Of a stretch of 64,000 nt of DNA, positions 37,250-45,840 are shown in pieces (position 1 is the stretch's first letter; the number at the start of each line of letters is the position of its first letter). The position numbers and the translations under genes were made by a program. The stretch covers positions 1 through 64,000 of the forward strand of contig JIBW01000007.1 of NCBI GenBank assembly GCA_012970285.1. The letters are read 5' to 3'. Origin of the DNA: Bacillaceae bacterium JMAK1. GTDB taxonomy: Bacteria > Bacillota > Bacilli > Bacillales > Marinococcaceae. The notes under the pieces are model-generated. The model saw only the letters and a program-made list of their open reading frames with translations, was not told the DNA's origin and ran no database searches.

Positions 37250-38251
37250 ATGAAGAAAGTGACGATGGCTGACGTGTCGCGTCAAGCAGGGGTATCAAAG
37301 AGTACCGTGTCGCAATATTTAAACGGTCGATTTAATTATATGAGTAGTGAAACGAAAGATCGTATTCAACGCTCAATTGAAGAGCTTGGGTATAGCCCGA
37401 ATAGTGTAGCGAGAAGTTTGAGACAAAAGAAAACGAAGACAATTGGAGTTATCGTGGCTAACATCCTGCATGATTTCTCAACGCAGGTTGTAAGGGCAAT
37501 TGAAGATTATTGCCACGCATGTGGGTTTACCGTCATTATTTGCAATGCCGACGACCAACCTGACAAAGAGCGCCACTATATTGACATGTTAAGAGCAAAA
37601 CAAGTCGATGGATTGATTGTATTTCCGACGAACGCTAACAGTGAGTTGTTCCAAGGGTTAGTGAAAGAGAATTATCCACTCGTATTTATTGACCGTTTTA
37701 TTGAAGATGTACGTGTGAATAACGTTCTTTTCGATAATAAGAAAGCGATGTCATTAGCTGTGAAGACATTGAGAGATAAAGGTTATGAACGACTAGGGTT
37801 GGTCACAGCTTCACTTGAAGGTGCCATTACACCAAGGCAAGAACGACGAGATGGGTTTATTGCTGCGATGAAAGAACAAGGGCTCACGATTCATGATGAG
37901 TTTATTCAAAGCAGTAACATCGAGCAAATTCAAGACGTACTCGCCGCCATGCTTTGCTCGACTGAACGTCCTGAAGCGGTTATTGCTGGTAATGATCGGG
38001 TTCTTCAAGAAGTGTTAAAAGCGATGAAACAAAACAAGATTGATGTACCTAAAGAGATTGGACTTCTGACGATTGATGATGTGACGTTTGCAGAGTTTTA
38101 TAACCCTGCAATTACTGCGATTGCTCAGCCAACATATGAGATGGGCAGAAAAGCAGCGGAGTTGTTGCTTGAAGAAATCGATGGATCGAAAGAATCTAAG
38201 AAACAAACGTACCGATTTGAGCCGAGTTTACAATTGCGACACTCGTGCTAA
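37250..38251 (+). CDS. LacI family transcriptional regulator (KdgR-like)
   Basis: A 333-aa LacI repressor: N-terminal helix-turn-helix TMADVSRQAGVSKSTVSQYL, hinge helix SPNSVARSLRQKKT, then a sugar-binding domain. It resembles the KdgR/CcpA-like group. ATG after GTGAGGTG. It is the first gene of an operon with TRAP transporter and sugar-phosphate genes (20 nt to the SBP gene) and is likely its substrate-sensing regulator. Confidence 0.9.
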   Translation: MKKVTMADVSRQAGVSKSTVSQYLNGRFNYMSSETKDRIQRSIEELGYSPNSVARSLRQKKTKTIGVIVANILHDFSTQVVRAIEDYCHACGFTVIICNADDQPDKERHYIDMLRAKQVDGLIVFPTNANSELFQGLVKENYPLVFIDRFIEDVRVNNVLFDNKKAMSLAVKTLRDKGYERLGLVTASLEGAITPRQERRDGFIAAMKEQGLTIHDEFIQSSNIEQIQDVLAAMLCSTERPEAVIAGNDRVLQEVLKAMKQNKIDVPKEIGLLTIDDVTFAEFYNPAITAIAQPTYEMGRKAAELLLEEIDGSKESKKQTYRFEPSLQLRHSC

Positions 38252-38270
38252 CGAAATGAGGGGAAATAAG

Positions 38271-39281
38271 ATGATCAAAAAAATTGCAATCGGTAGTCTA
38301 GCATCAGCCCTTTTCCTTGCAGGATGTGGAGGAGAGCAAGGTGTCGCAGGTGCAGATGACCCGAAGAACTTAATTCTGGCTACTCAACTCGATGAGAACA
38401 GTCCATATGCAGTCGGTTTCCGAACATTTAAAGAAGCGATTGAAGAAGAAAGTGACGGAGCAATTACTGCAGAGCTTCATACGAACGGTACACTCGGAAG
38501 CAATGAAGATACGTTACTTCAAAGCATTGCCACAGGCGGTGTTGATATTACCGTTGTTTCTCCTGGATTTATGACGCAAGTCCAGCGAGAAGTTGATTTA
38601 TTCTCAATGCCGTATTTGTTCACAAGTTATGAGCATTGGTTACGTGTTGTTGACGGGGAAGTAGGCGATGCGATGAGCACCCTTGTGGAAGAAGAAACGA
38701 ATTTGCAAGTGCTTGGGTATTGGTCTGCTGGTGTTCGTCAGTACTATGGATTTGAACCAGTAAATGAGGTTGAAGATTTACGAAATGTCTCGATCCGTAC
38801 ACAAGATTCACCAGGAATTCAAGATAGTTGGTCTGCGCTTGGCGCATTGCCTGTAGGAGTTGCATGGGGTGAGATGTATCAAGCACTACAAAATCGAGTG
38901 GTCGATGCATCAGAGAATGACTTTACAAATGTCTATCAATCGAGTCATCACGAAGTCACACCGTATATTTCGTTAACTGACCATGACTTTACAACACGAT
39001 TTTTCTTAACATCTGATGTTGTCATGGAACGGTTTACTGAAGAAGAACAGGAAATGATTGAACGGGCAGCAGAACAAGCAACGACTTCTGCCAGGGAAGC
39101 TGACCTTGAACTTGCTGAATCATCGTTGGAGCGGCTTGTTGAAGAAGGAGCCATCATTAATGAAGTCGATATTGAACCGTTTATCGAACAAACTGAACCG
39201 GTTCGAGCAAGAATTGCTGAAGAGCTTGATGCAATGGAGTTATTTGATGCGATTCGGGATTTAGCAGATGAAGAGTTGTGA
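38271..39281 (+). CDS. TRAP transporter substrate-binding lipoprotein (DctP family)
   Basis: A 336-aa DctP-type binding protein. Lipobox LAGC (Cys ~18) tethers it to the membrane. Family landmarks are LATQLDENSPYAVGF, LHTNGTLGSNEDTLLQ, the ligand-Arg strand VSIRTQDSPGIQDSW and GVAWGEMYQALQNRVVDASEN. TRAP proteins of this branch usually bind sugar acids or other carboxylates. RBS GAGGGGA. The accompanying enzymes act on phosphorylated hexuloses, so a keto-sugar or uronate ligand is plausible. Confidence 0.93.
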   Translation: MIKKIAIGSLASALFLAGCGGEQGVAGADDPKNLILATQLDENSPYAVGFRTFKEAIEEESDGAITAELHTNGTLGSNEDTLLQSIATGGVDITVVSPGFMTQVQREVDLFSMPYLFTSYEHWLRVVDGEVGDAMSTLVEEETNLQVLGYWSAGVRQYYGFEPVNEVEDLRNVSIRTQDSPGIQDSWSALGALPVGVAWGEMYQALQNRVVDASENDFTNVYQSSHHEVTPYISLTDHDFTTRFFLTSDVVMERFTEEEQEMIERAAEQATTSAREADLELAESSLERLVEEGAIINEVDIEPFIEQTEPVRARIAEELDAMELFDAIRDLADEEL

Positions 39282-39292
39282 GGTGAGTTGTG

Positions 39293-39784
39293 ATGAGATC
39301 ATTATTGAATGGAATTGAATATGTGTTTATGCGTGCGGCAGCGTTATTCTTCGTCGTTTTTGTAGTGTGTATCTTCTTGCAACTTCTTTCACGGTACGTA
39401 CCGACAATCACATTGTTATGGCCAGCAGAAATTGCAACGTATGCCTTTATCTGGACGGTATTTCTTGGGGCGTCGGTGATGGTGTACCATCAAGAACATT
39501 TCAAAATTGATTATGTGTTTGAGAAATTCAAAGGACAAGCGTTGTTATACGTAAAGCTATTTAGTCATCTCGTCATTGGATTGTTTGGTTTGATTATGAC
39601 GATTTATGGTTTTTCTCTCGTTCATTTGTTTTGGGAGTGGACAGTTAACACATTACCTCAACTTCAACAGGGATACTTGTGGTTAGCTTTACCGATCTCA
39701 GGTCTCGGTATGGTGTTGTTTTCAATCGGCAATGCCCTTGAAGATGTAAAAGACTTTAGAGAGAAAGGAGGGCAAGTAGGATGA
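39293..39784 (+). CDS. TRAP transporter small permease (DctQ family)
   Basis: A 163-aa four-helix DctQ subunit (helices ~15-37, 45-65, 85-107, 125-147). WPAEIATYAFIWTVFLGASVMVYHQEHF includes the conserved W-(P/A)-E...E-E/H-F pattern. It bridges binding protein and large permease. Start ATG has AGGTGA 6 nt upstream; its end overlaps dctM by 4 nt (ATGA). Confidence 0.92.
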   Translation: MRSLLNGIEYVFMRAAALFFVVFVVCIFLQLLSRYVPTITLLWPAEIATYAFIWTVFLGASVMVYHQEHFKIDYVFEKFKGQALLYVKLFSHLVIGLFGLIMTIYGFSLVHLFWEWTVNTLPQLQQGYLWLALPISGLGMVLFSIGNALEDVKDFREKGGQVG

Positions 39785-41058
39785 CAGGCATTATTCTCGT
39801 AGCATTATTTATAGTATTGTTGTTCTTAGGAATTCCAATTGCTTTTACACTTGGAATTGTCGCGTTTGTAGGGATTTGGATGCTTGATTCAATTCCTTTG
39901 CAAGTCGTTTTGCAAAGCATGTTCTCAGGCTTAGAATCATTTATTCTACTTGCAGTTCCGCTCTTCATTTTAGCTGCGAACATTATGAACCAAGGACAAA
40001 TATCTGAACGACTGATTAGATTGGCAGTCTCTATGGTAGGGCATATTCGTGGTGGACTTGCACAAGCAAATATTGTTGTTTCCATGTTTTTTGGAGGGAT
40101 CTCAGGATCTGCTCAGGCAGACACAGCAGGTGTCGGTAAGATTTTAATTCCGAGTATGATTCGAGAAGGATATAGTAAAAGTACGGCAGTCGGAACAACC
40201 GCGGCATCGTCAACAATGGGGATGTTAATTCCGCCAAGTATTCCAATGGTCATTTACGGCAGTGTAACGAGTGTATCAGTCGGACAGATGTTTTTGGGCG
40301 GAGTAATCCCTGGGTTACTTATGGGTGTTGCGATGATGGCACTCGTTGGATTTATCTCAGTTAGACAAAACTTTCCTCGTTCAGAACGAGTGAGTATAAA
40401 GAATATCGGAAAGCAGTTTCTTAATTGTATACCACCGCTATTGACACCAGTTATTATTCTCGGAGGAATCATCGGTGGATTTGTGACACCAACAGAAGCG
40501 GCCATTCTTGCTTGTGTGTATGCATTAATTCTCGCGATGTTCGTGTATCGTTCGATTACGATCAAACATTTACCAGAAATTCTATTTGATACGATCCGTC
40601 TTAGTTCATTAACGCTTTTTGCGCTTGCAACGGCTACAGCTCTCGGCCATTTGTTTAGTTATTACCGTGTACCAGAGATAATTGCAGGGTTTTTCCAAGA
40701 CAATTTCGCGAGCACAGGATTCTTCTTGTTAGCCGTCATTCTACTATTCTTGTTTGTCGGGATGTTTCTTGATGCTATTCCAGCTATGATTTTATTCGTA
40801 CCAATTGTTCTTCCAGCTTCTGAGACACTCGGTGTTGACCCTGTTCATTTTGGAATTGTCATCGTCATGTGTTTAGCTGTTGGAATGATCACACCACCTT
40901 ACGGACTTTGTATGTTACTTGCAAGCTCGATTGCAAAGCTATCGGTCAGCAAATCAATTGTCGCGTTGCTTCCTTACGTTGGAGTGATTATTATTACGAT
41001 TCTCGTTGTTGCATTTTTCCCAGAGATTGCACTGTGGTTACCTAGTTTCTTAGAATAG
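39781..41058 (+). CDS. TRAP transporter large permease (DctM family)
   Basis: A 425-aa DctM transport subunit with ~12 helices. Hallmarks are LFILAANIMNQGQI, FFGGISGSAQADTAGVGKIL, IPPSIPMVIYG, GGIIGGFVTPTEAA and VGMITPPYGLCMLL. It uses the Na+ (or H+) gradient to import the ligand from the DctP protein. It overlaps dctQ by 4 nt and is followed 14 nt later by the isomerase gene. Confidence 0.94.
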   Translation: MTGIILVALFIVLLFLGIPIAFTLGIVAFVGIWMLDSIPLQVVLQSMFSGLESFILLAVPLFILAANIMNQGQISERLIRLAVSMVGHIRGGLAQANIVVSMFFGGISGSAQADTAGVGKILIPSMIREGYSKSTAVGTTAASSTMGMLIPPSIPMVIYGSVTSVSVGQMFLGGVIPGLLMGVAMMALVGFISVRQNFPRSERVSIKNIGKQFLNCIPPLLTPVIILGGIIGGFVTPTEAAILACVYALILAMFVYRSITIKHLPEILFDTIRLSSLTLFALATATALGHLFSYYRVPEIIAGFFQDNFASTGFFLLAVILLFLFVGMFLDAIPAMILFVPIVLPASETLGVDPVHFGIVIVMCLAVGMITPPYGLCMLLASSIAKLSVSKSIVALLPYVGVIIITILVVAFFPEIALWLPSFLE

Positions 41059-41072
41059 AAAGGACGATGTAA

Positions 41073-41618
41073 ATGAGCCATTTTGTTGATATAGCAAAAA
41101 GCTGTCTTAACGAAATTCAACAAGTTGTTGAGCAGATGAATGAAAACGAAATGAATGCCTTAGCTAAAGAAATCCAGAACGCCAAACGCATTTTCATTCA
41201 CGGTGAAGGGCGTTCTGGTTTAATGGGAAAAGCAATTGCGATGCGACTCATGCATGCTGATTACGACGTGTATGTAACTGGAGAAACAATTACACCTAGT
41301 ATCTCTGAAGGAGATTTACTACTAATCATTTCCGGATCGGCATCAGGTACAGAGAATTTTTCACGAAAAGCAAAAGCATCCAACGCCAACGTTGTACTTG
41401 TCACTGCGAATAGGAATGTTGATGATGACCATCCGTCAGATCTAAGGCTCTATATTCCAGCAGCAACAAAACAGCGTCTGCCACATGAGCCGAAAACGAT
41501 TCAGCCACTTGGTAATCAATTTGATCAATCTGTCCACATCGTGTTAGATGCAGTGATTGTTGCGCTGACGACTGACCAACAAGAAGAAATGAAAGCGAGA
41601 CATGCGAATTTAGAGTAG
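41073..41618 (+). CDS. hxlB: SIS-domain sugar-phosphate isomerase, 6-phospho-3-hexuloisomerase-like
   Basis: A 181-aa SIS protein of PHI length. GEGRSGLMGKAIAMRLMHADYDVYV, GETITPSISEGDLL, SGSASGTENF and the late PLGNQFDQSVHI are PHI hallmarks. PHI converts D-arabino-3-hexulose 6-phosphate into fructose 6-phosphate in the ribulose monophosphate pathway. Here it is separated from its usual hxlA partner by a sugar kinase gene and sits behind a transporter, pointing to sugar use rather than formaldehyde fixation. RBS AAAGGA. Confidence 0.85.
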   Translation: MSHFVDIAKSCLNEIQQVVEQMNENEMNALAKEIQNAKRIFIHGEGRSGLMGKAIAMRLMHADYDVYVTGETITPSISEGDLLLIISGSASGTENFSRKAKASNANVVLVTANRNVDDDHPSDLRLYIPAATKQRLPHEPKTIQPLGNQFDQSVHIVLDAVIVALTTDQQEEMKARHANLE

Positions 41619-41628
41619 GGGGAACCAA

Positions 41629-42579
41629 ATGAAAGACGTTATTACAATTGGAGACGCAATGATTACGTTAAATCCAAATTCAACGGGGCCGATGCAATTT
41701 GTGAATGGTTTTGAGCGCCGTGCAGGTGGCGCTGAGTTTAATTTTGCGATTGGCTGTGCGAGGCTTGGCCTTGAGACGGGGTGGATTTCTCGTCTTGGTG
41801 CAGATGAATTTGGCAAATATATTAAGAAGTTCGCCCGAGGTGAAGGCATCGATACGAGTGAAGTTCACTTGTTAGAAGGCTATTCAACATCACTGAATTT
41901 CAAAGAGATTCAAGCGAATGGGAGTGGGAGAACATTTTATTACCGCCATCCTTCACCAACTGAAGCGCTGACGCCAAGCTCATTGTCACTCGAGTACTTT
42001 CAAGGTGCGAAGCTCTTTCATATGACAGGTGTTTTCCCTGCGGTTACGCCGTCTAATGTGGATGTCTTAACACGAGCGGTCACGTTGGCGAAGGAAGCTG
42101 GCTTGAAGGTTTCATTTGATCCAAACATTCGATTGAAATTGTGGAGTGCTGAGCAAGCAAGAGAGGCGTTATTACCATTAATGAATCATGTGGATCTTCT
42201 CTTAGCAGGTGTTGAAGAGTTAGAGCTTCTATTTGGGACGAGTGACGAGAATGAGATTTTTACAATCGCCAAAGAGTACGAGATTGAACTTGTTGCGATT
42301 AAAAAGGGAGACGAAGGCGCTGTTGGTTGGTATAAAGGTGAAACGTTAACTTTACCAGCGGTGAAAGCAACAGCAGTAGTTGATACAGTTGGTGCAGGGG
42401 ATGGTTTTGATGCTGGACTGATTTATGGTTACTTGAATGGGTATACCCTCGAGGAAATGCTTACGTTTGCAACAACGATTGGTGCAATGGTTGTTGAAGT
42501 GATTGGTGATAATGAGGGCTTACCTCATCTTGAAGACGTACGTGCAAAACTCGGTCACACGACAGTGATTGAGCGATAG
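41629..42579 (+). CDS. PfkB-family sugar kinase (2-keto-3-deoxygluconate kinase-like)
   Basis: A 316-aa ribokinase/PfkB kinase. RRAGGAEFNFAIGCARLG and SRLGADEFGKYI are N-terminal signatures, and DTVGAGDGFDAGLIYG holds the catalytic Asp near the C-terminus. FYYRHPSPTEALTP resembles the KdgK substrate loop (YYR-x-x-S/P). KdgK makes KDPG, but no KDPG aldolase lies in this operon, so the true substrate may be a hexulose or related keto-sugar delivered by the TRAP transporter. Confidence 0.85.
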   Translation: MKDVITIGDAMITLNPNSTGPMQFVNGFERRAGGAEFNFAIGCARLGLETGWISRLGADEFGKYIKKFARGEGIDTSEVHLLEGYSTSLNFKEIQANGSGRTFYYRHPSPTEALTPSSLSLEYFQGAKLFHMTGVFPAVTPSNVDVLTRAVTLAKEAGLKVSFDPNIRLKLWSAEQAREALLPLMNHVDLLLAGVEELELLFGTSDENEIFTIAKEYEIELVAIKKGDEGAVGWYKGETLTLPAVKATAVVDTVGAGDGFDAGLIYGYLNGYTLEEMLTFATTIGAMVVEVIGDNEGLPHLEDVRAKLGHTTVIER

Positions 42580-42591
42580 GAGGGCTTTAGT

Positions 42592-43212
42592 ATGAAGTTG
42601 CAATTAGCGCTTGATCGATTAACATGGGACGAATGCTTTGCAATTACAAATGAAGTTCGTGATTACATCGACATTATTGAAGTCGGTACGGGTGTCATTA
42701 AAGAATACGGGATGGCAATTGTTCGAGAAATGAACGTGCAATTTCCTAATCATGCCTTGCTTGCTGATATGAAGATCTGTGATGCAGGTCGCCATGAAGC
42801 CAATCAAGCGTTCGAAGCCGGTGCTGATTTTGCAACAGTGATGGCTTTTGCACCGCATGCAACTATAGAAGAGACGCTGCGCGTCGCAAAAGAACGAAAT
42901 AAAACGATGATGATTGATTTATTAGGTGTCGAGTCCCCTCAGAAAGTACAACAACTTTATTCGTTAGGTGCTACTTATGTTGGTGTGCACTTAGGAAAAG
43001 ATCAACAAAAACAACAAGCATTCTCAGCGAGTCAGTTTGACATTGTCAAAGACGTAGACGTTCAAACCGCCGTTGCAGGCGGGGTCACTTTGGAGTCTCT
43101 TCAAGCGATCATCACTCAAAAGCCTGATGTTATCATCGTCGGCAGTAGCATTACAGCCGCAGAGCATCCAGCTCATGTGGCAAGAGCAATGAAGGCACAT
43201 CTTGACGTATAA
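42592..43212 (+). CDS. hxlA: OMPDC-superfamily hexulose-6-phosphate synthase-like enzyme
   Basis: A 206-aa (beta/alpha)8 enzyme of the orotidine 5'-phosphate decarboxylase suprafamily (3-hexulose-6-phosphate synthase / 3-keto-L-gulonate-6-phosphate decarboxylase group). MKLQLALDRL, the catalytic D-x-K-x-x-D in LLADMKICDAGRHEA, VGVHLGKDQQ and the phosphate-binding VAGGVTLES and IIVGSSIT are seen. HLGKD replaces the usual HTG-(Y/L)-D of HPS, so the activity may differ. It is the last gene of the operon, followed by a terminator. Confidence 0.82.
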   Translation: MKLQLALDRLTWDECFAITNEVRDYIDIIEVGTGVIKEYGMAIVREMNVQFPNHALLADMKICDAGRHEANQAFEAGADFATVMAFAPHATIEETLRVAKERNKTMMIDLLGVESPQKVQQLYSLGATYVGVHLGKDQQKQQAFSASQFDIVKDVDVQTAVAGGVTLESLQAIITQKPDVIIVGSSITAAEHPAHVARAMKAHLDV

Positions 43213-43308
43213 CGTATTGGGATGTTGGTTATACAAGTAGTACGAGCATGAAGCGTATTCGAGTAATGCCCTAATCTCGAATGGTACAACTCTATGTCTA
43301 TAATCGTT

Positions 43309-43346
43309 AAAAAGCCAGTGTCCTCTTAGGAGTGCACTGGCTTTTT
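43309..43346. terminator. Bidirectional terminator
   Basis: A 12-bp perfect stem (AAAAAGCCAGTG / CACTGGCTTTTT) overlaps the last codons of the convergent EamA gene and ends the TRAP-sugar operon. Confidence 0.88.
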
Positions 43347-44231
43347 CTGAGTGGCTTTTGTTCTCTTCTCTGTTACTAAAACTGCTGAATACAACACGGC
43401 GATAATTCCTATGGTTTGAAAAAGATTTAAGACGTCATTAAGGAACAAGACACCGGTAATGACGGCAACGATGGGCTCAATTGTAGCAAGAATTGAGGCA
43501 CGACTTGCTTCTAAATGTTTTAATCCTGTCGTATAGAAGATATACCCACAAACGGTTGAGACGAACGCTAGCAATAAACTGCTCGTCAAAACGTCTGGTT
43601 CACGGAATAGGTGTAACTTTGAACGAAGATCACTCGTTAACAGCATGAATACACTCGTATACAAAAACGTATACGTCGTAATCGTCAAAGGCGAGTAACG
43701 ATGTGTGATTGGTTTTGTGAATATGCTATAAAGTGCATAAAAGAAACCAGATAGAATTCCCATCATAATTAGTGAAAAAGATAAATTAGAAGAACCGAAT
43801 GGAAGCAATTCAACAACAAATGCACAGCCGATTAATGCTAAAATCAACGCAGCCAATTTTCGTTTCGTGAGCGGTTCTTTGAAAAAGATTCGAGAAAGTA
43901 ACGTAACAAAAATTGGTCCCGTATACAGGAGCGTAACCGCAAGTGAAATGCCCGCTTGAGAAAACACTTCAAAGTAAAAGTAATTAAAAAATGCAATACT
44001 TACGATGCCTGCAGCTACAAAGATCAAATGATCTTGCCACCTCGTTTTTAATTGTTTCCGAAAAAACAAGCTCATAAAGATGATCAACATTATAAAGGTA
44101 AAGACCCCTCGTATCGCAACAACTTCCCAAGCTGTAAAACCATGATCATATAAAGGGGCAACAAATAGACCAATTAATCCCCACGCCGTTGCCCCGGCGA
44201 TTGTAAAAAGATAGGCTCTCGCTCGTGACAT
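43326..44231 (-). CDS. EamA family (DMT superfamily) transporter
   Basis: A 301-aa, ten-helix drug/metabolite transporter with two EamA repeats. The first repeat includes GATAWGLIGLFVAPLYDHGF and AIRGVFTFIMLIIF; the second ends with LEASRASILATIEPIVAVITGVLF, a conserved exporter motif. Members export amino acids or metabolites. RBS GGGGAG. The gene is monocistronic; substrate unknown. Confidence 0.9.
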   Translation of the reverse strand: MSRARAYLFTIAGATAWGLIGLFVAPLYDHGFTAWEVVAIRGVFTFIMLIIFMSLFFRKQLKTRWQDHLIFVAAGIVSIAFFNYFYFEVFSQAGISLAVTLLYTGPIFVTLLSRIFFKEPLTKRKLAALILALIGCAFVVELLPFGSSNLSFSLIMMGILSGFFYALYSIFTKPITHRYSPLTITTYTFLYTSVFMLLTSDLRSKLHLFREPDVLTSSLLLAFVSTVCGYIFYTTGLKHLEASRASILATIEPIVAVITGVLFLNDVLNLFQTIGIIAVLYSAVLVTEKRTKATQKKPVHS

Positions 44232-44511
44232 AGTTTCTCCCCTTCTTGATGTCCTTGTTCAAGTAAACCATAAATTGTGAACATTTACGAAAGGAACCGG
44301 TAATCGCTTCATATTGAGAAAAGATTTCTTTATTTTTAACAAAACACGAGAAGTACGACGTAGTTCGATCTTACTTATCTCAATTAGAGATTGGCATAAT
44401 GGATAATGATGATTTCCAAACGCACACGCAATCACGTAAACTATGAAGTAACATGCATCTCATCGTAGAACATACACAAATCATCATAATTAAGTAAAGG
44501 TGGTCGATTGT
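44232..44511. other. Intergenic region (280 bp) with an inverted repeat
   Basis: This AT-rich gap between divergent genes holds no ORF I can support. ATCTCAATTAGAGAT (44378-44392) is a short inverted repeat next to GGCATAAT, a possible -10 for the downstream gene, so it may be an operator. Confidence 0.4.
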
Positions 44512-44937
44512 ATGGAAAAGTTAACGTTAGACGTTGCAGAGAAGATCGTAAAAGGAGCACAAGCTGAAGCGCAAGAACTAAGTGTGCAGATGGTTATTTC
44601 AGTCGTCGATGAAGGTGGACACTTAAGTGCAACGCACCGAATGGACGATGCATGGCTCGCAAGCATTGATATTGCTCAAAACAAAGCGTGGACATCTGTC
44701 GCATTAAAAATGCCTACATCAAACCTTGAAGAAGCGACGGTCCCAAAAGCTGAATTATTTGGTCTAAACACGACAAATCAAGGTAAGCTCGTTGTATTCG
44801 GTGGAGGGATTCCTCTTGAACGAAACGGAAGAGTCATAGGCGCAATCGGAGTGAGCGGAAGTACTGTCCCGCACGACGTGCAAGTAGCAGAAGCCGGTGT
44901 AAAAGCCTTTGAAAAAATAACACTTGAAACGGTATAA
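44512..44937 (+). CDS. GlcG/HbpS family protein (DUF336)
   Basis: A 141-aa protein of the GlcG/HbpS fold. MEKLTLDVAEKIVKGA, VVDEGGHLSATHRMDDAWLASIDIAQNKAWT and the glycine-rich VVFGGGIPL plus GAIGVSG are diagnostic. Members bind haem or cobalamin-like ligands or accompany glycolate and diol metabolism. ATG 8 nt after AAAGGTGG. It stands alone, so its role is undefined. Confidence 0.88.
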   Translation: MEKLTLDVAEKIVKGAQAEAQELSVQMVISVVDEGGHLSATHRMDDAWLASIDIAQNKAWTSVALKMPTSNLEEATVPKAELFGLNTTNQGKLVVFGGGIPLERNGRVIGAIGVSGSTVPHDVQVAEAGVKAFEKITLETV

Positions 44938-44943
44938 CGAACC

Positions 44944-44977
44944 GAGAGCCAAGACGTGTATGCGTCTTGGCTCTCTT
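44944..44977. terminator. Bidirectional terminator
   Basis: A 13-bp stem GAGAGCCAAGACG / CGTCTTGGCTCTC with loop TGTATG ends the GlcG-like gene and the convergent GPP34 gene. The T-tract is weak. Confidence 0.7.
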
Positions 44978-44981
44978 AAAT

Positions 44982-45671
44982 CTATGAATTCTCAGAAGTA
45001 CTCGCATTAATGGTTGAAGTGACAGCGGTAATCACGCTAGCTTCAATCGTTTCGATGGTAAGTTGAACGTTTTTACTTACTGGTAAGTTTTTAGTTGAGG
45101 AGTGCAAATAGTGTTCCACACGTTGTGCTTCTTGTCGAGTTGGATAAAGAATCGATAATAAGTGGGAAGCATAAAGCAAAGCAAGTAAGATGACCATGCG
45201 TTCATCTTTTTCAGATAAGGCGACTTGATGATTCGTCTTTTCTAGTAAGCGGTGTGATTGTTCAAGGTAAGGTGTTACATCCTTAGGGGCGTTCAAAAGA
45301 TAAGAATCGGTTGAGAAAAACGTTCGTAAGCCTTTATCCCGAAAATGTAGAATATCCTTTTCTTCTAATTGAAAAGCTACTATCCTTTTAAGGTTCGGTA
45401 TTTTTATTGGAAGAACACGAATCCAATAACTGGCAGGCTTCGGGCTCGTAACCGTGAGTAAGTTTAACGATTTTTGTAACAGTGGATGGTGAACTTCGTG
45501 GTGAATGACGACGAGTTTTCCATTTTGTTCCACAAGCTTCCCTAATAACAATAATTCGGCGAGAATGCATGCTACGAGACTAGTCGTGAATGTGTTTGAC
45601 GTTTGTTTGTGTATTTTTTCATGCTTCTCGTTTACTGCTATGTAAAATAAATGGTCGGCTAATGTTAACAT
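44982..45671 (-). CDS. GPP34/GOLPH3-like protein
   Basis: A 229-aa protein of the Golgi phosphoprotein 3 (GPP34) family, found in eukaryotes and some bacteria. MLTLADHLFYIAVNE at the start, SLVACILAELLLLGKL, and the later VALSEKDERMVILLALLYAS fit the helical fold. Eukaryotic GOLPH3/Vps74 binds phosphatidylinositol 4-phosphate and sorts glycosyltransferases; bacterial roles are not established. ATG after AAGGTGAG (GTG one codon upstream also possible). Divergent from the D-threonine aldolase-like gene. Confidence 0.8.
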   Translation of the reverse strand: MLTLADHLFYIAVNEKHEKIHKQTSNTFTTSLVACILAELLLLGKLVEQNGKLVVIHHEVHHPLLQKSLNLLTVTSPKPASYWIRVLPIKIPNLKRIVAFQLEEKDILHFRDKGLRTFFSTDSYLLNAPKDVTPYLEQSHRLLEKTNHQVALSEKDERMVILLALLYASHLLSILYPTRQEAQRVEHYLHSSTKNLPVSKNVQLTIETIEASVITAVTSTINASTSENS

Positions 45672-45840
45672 CACTTCTCACCTTCTTTCCTTACTCTTTC
45701 TACGAAACAAAGATCCTTAACGTTTCAAAATCTTCGTATACAACATTGATTTTATTTACTAAAAAATTATGATATTAAGCTAGCAATTTGTACGAGCTTC
45801 ACAGAAAATAGAAGCAGGATATTCTTAGAAGGGGGTAACT

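Noticed and set aside
41073-43212. Simple formaldehyde-fixing ribulose monophosphate (hxlAB) pair
   Set aside because: The two genes are separated by a sugar kinase and sit behind a TRAP transporter and LacI regulator, unlike the usual hxlAB operon; kept as one possible activity only.
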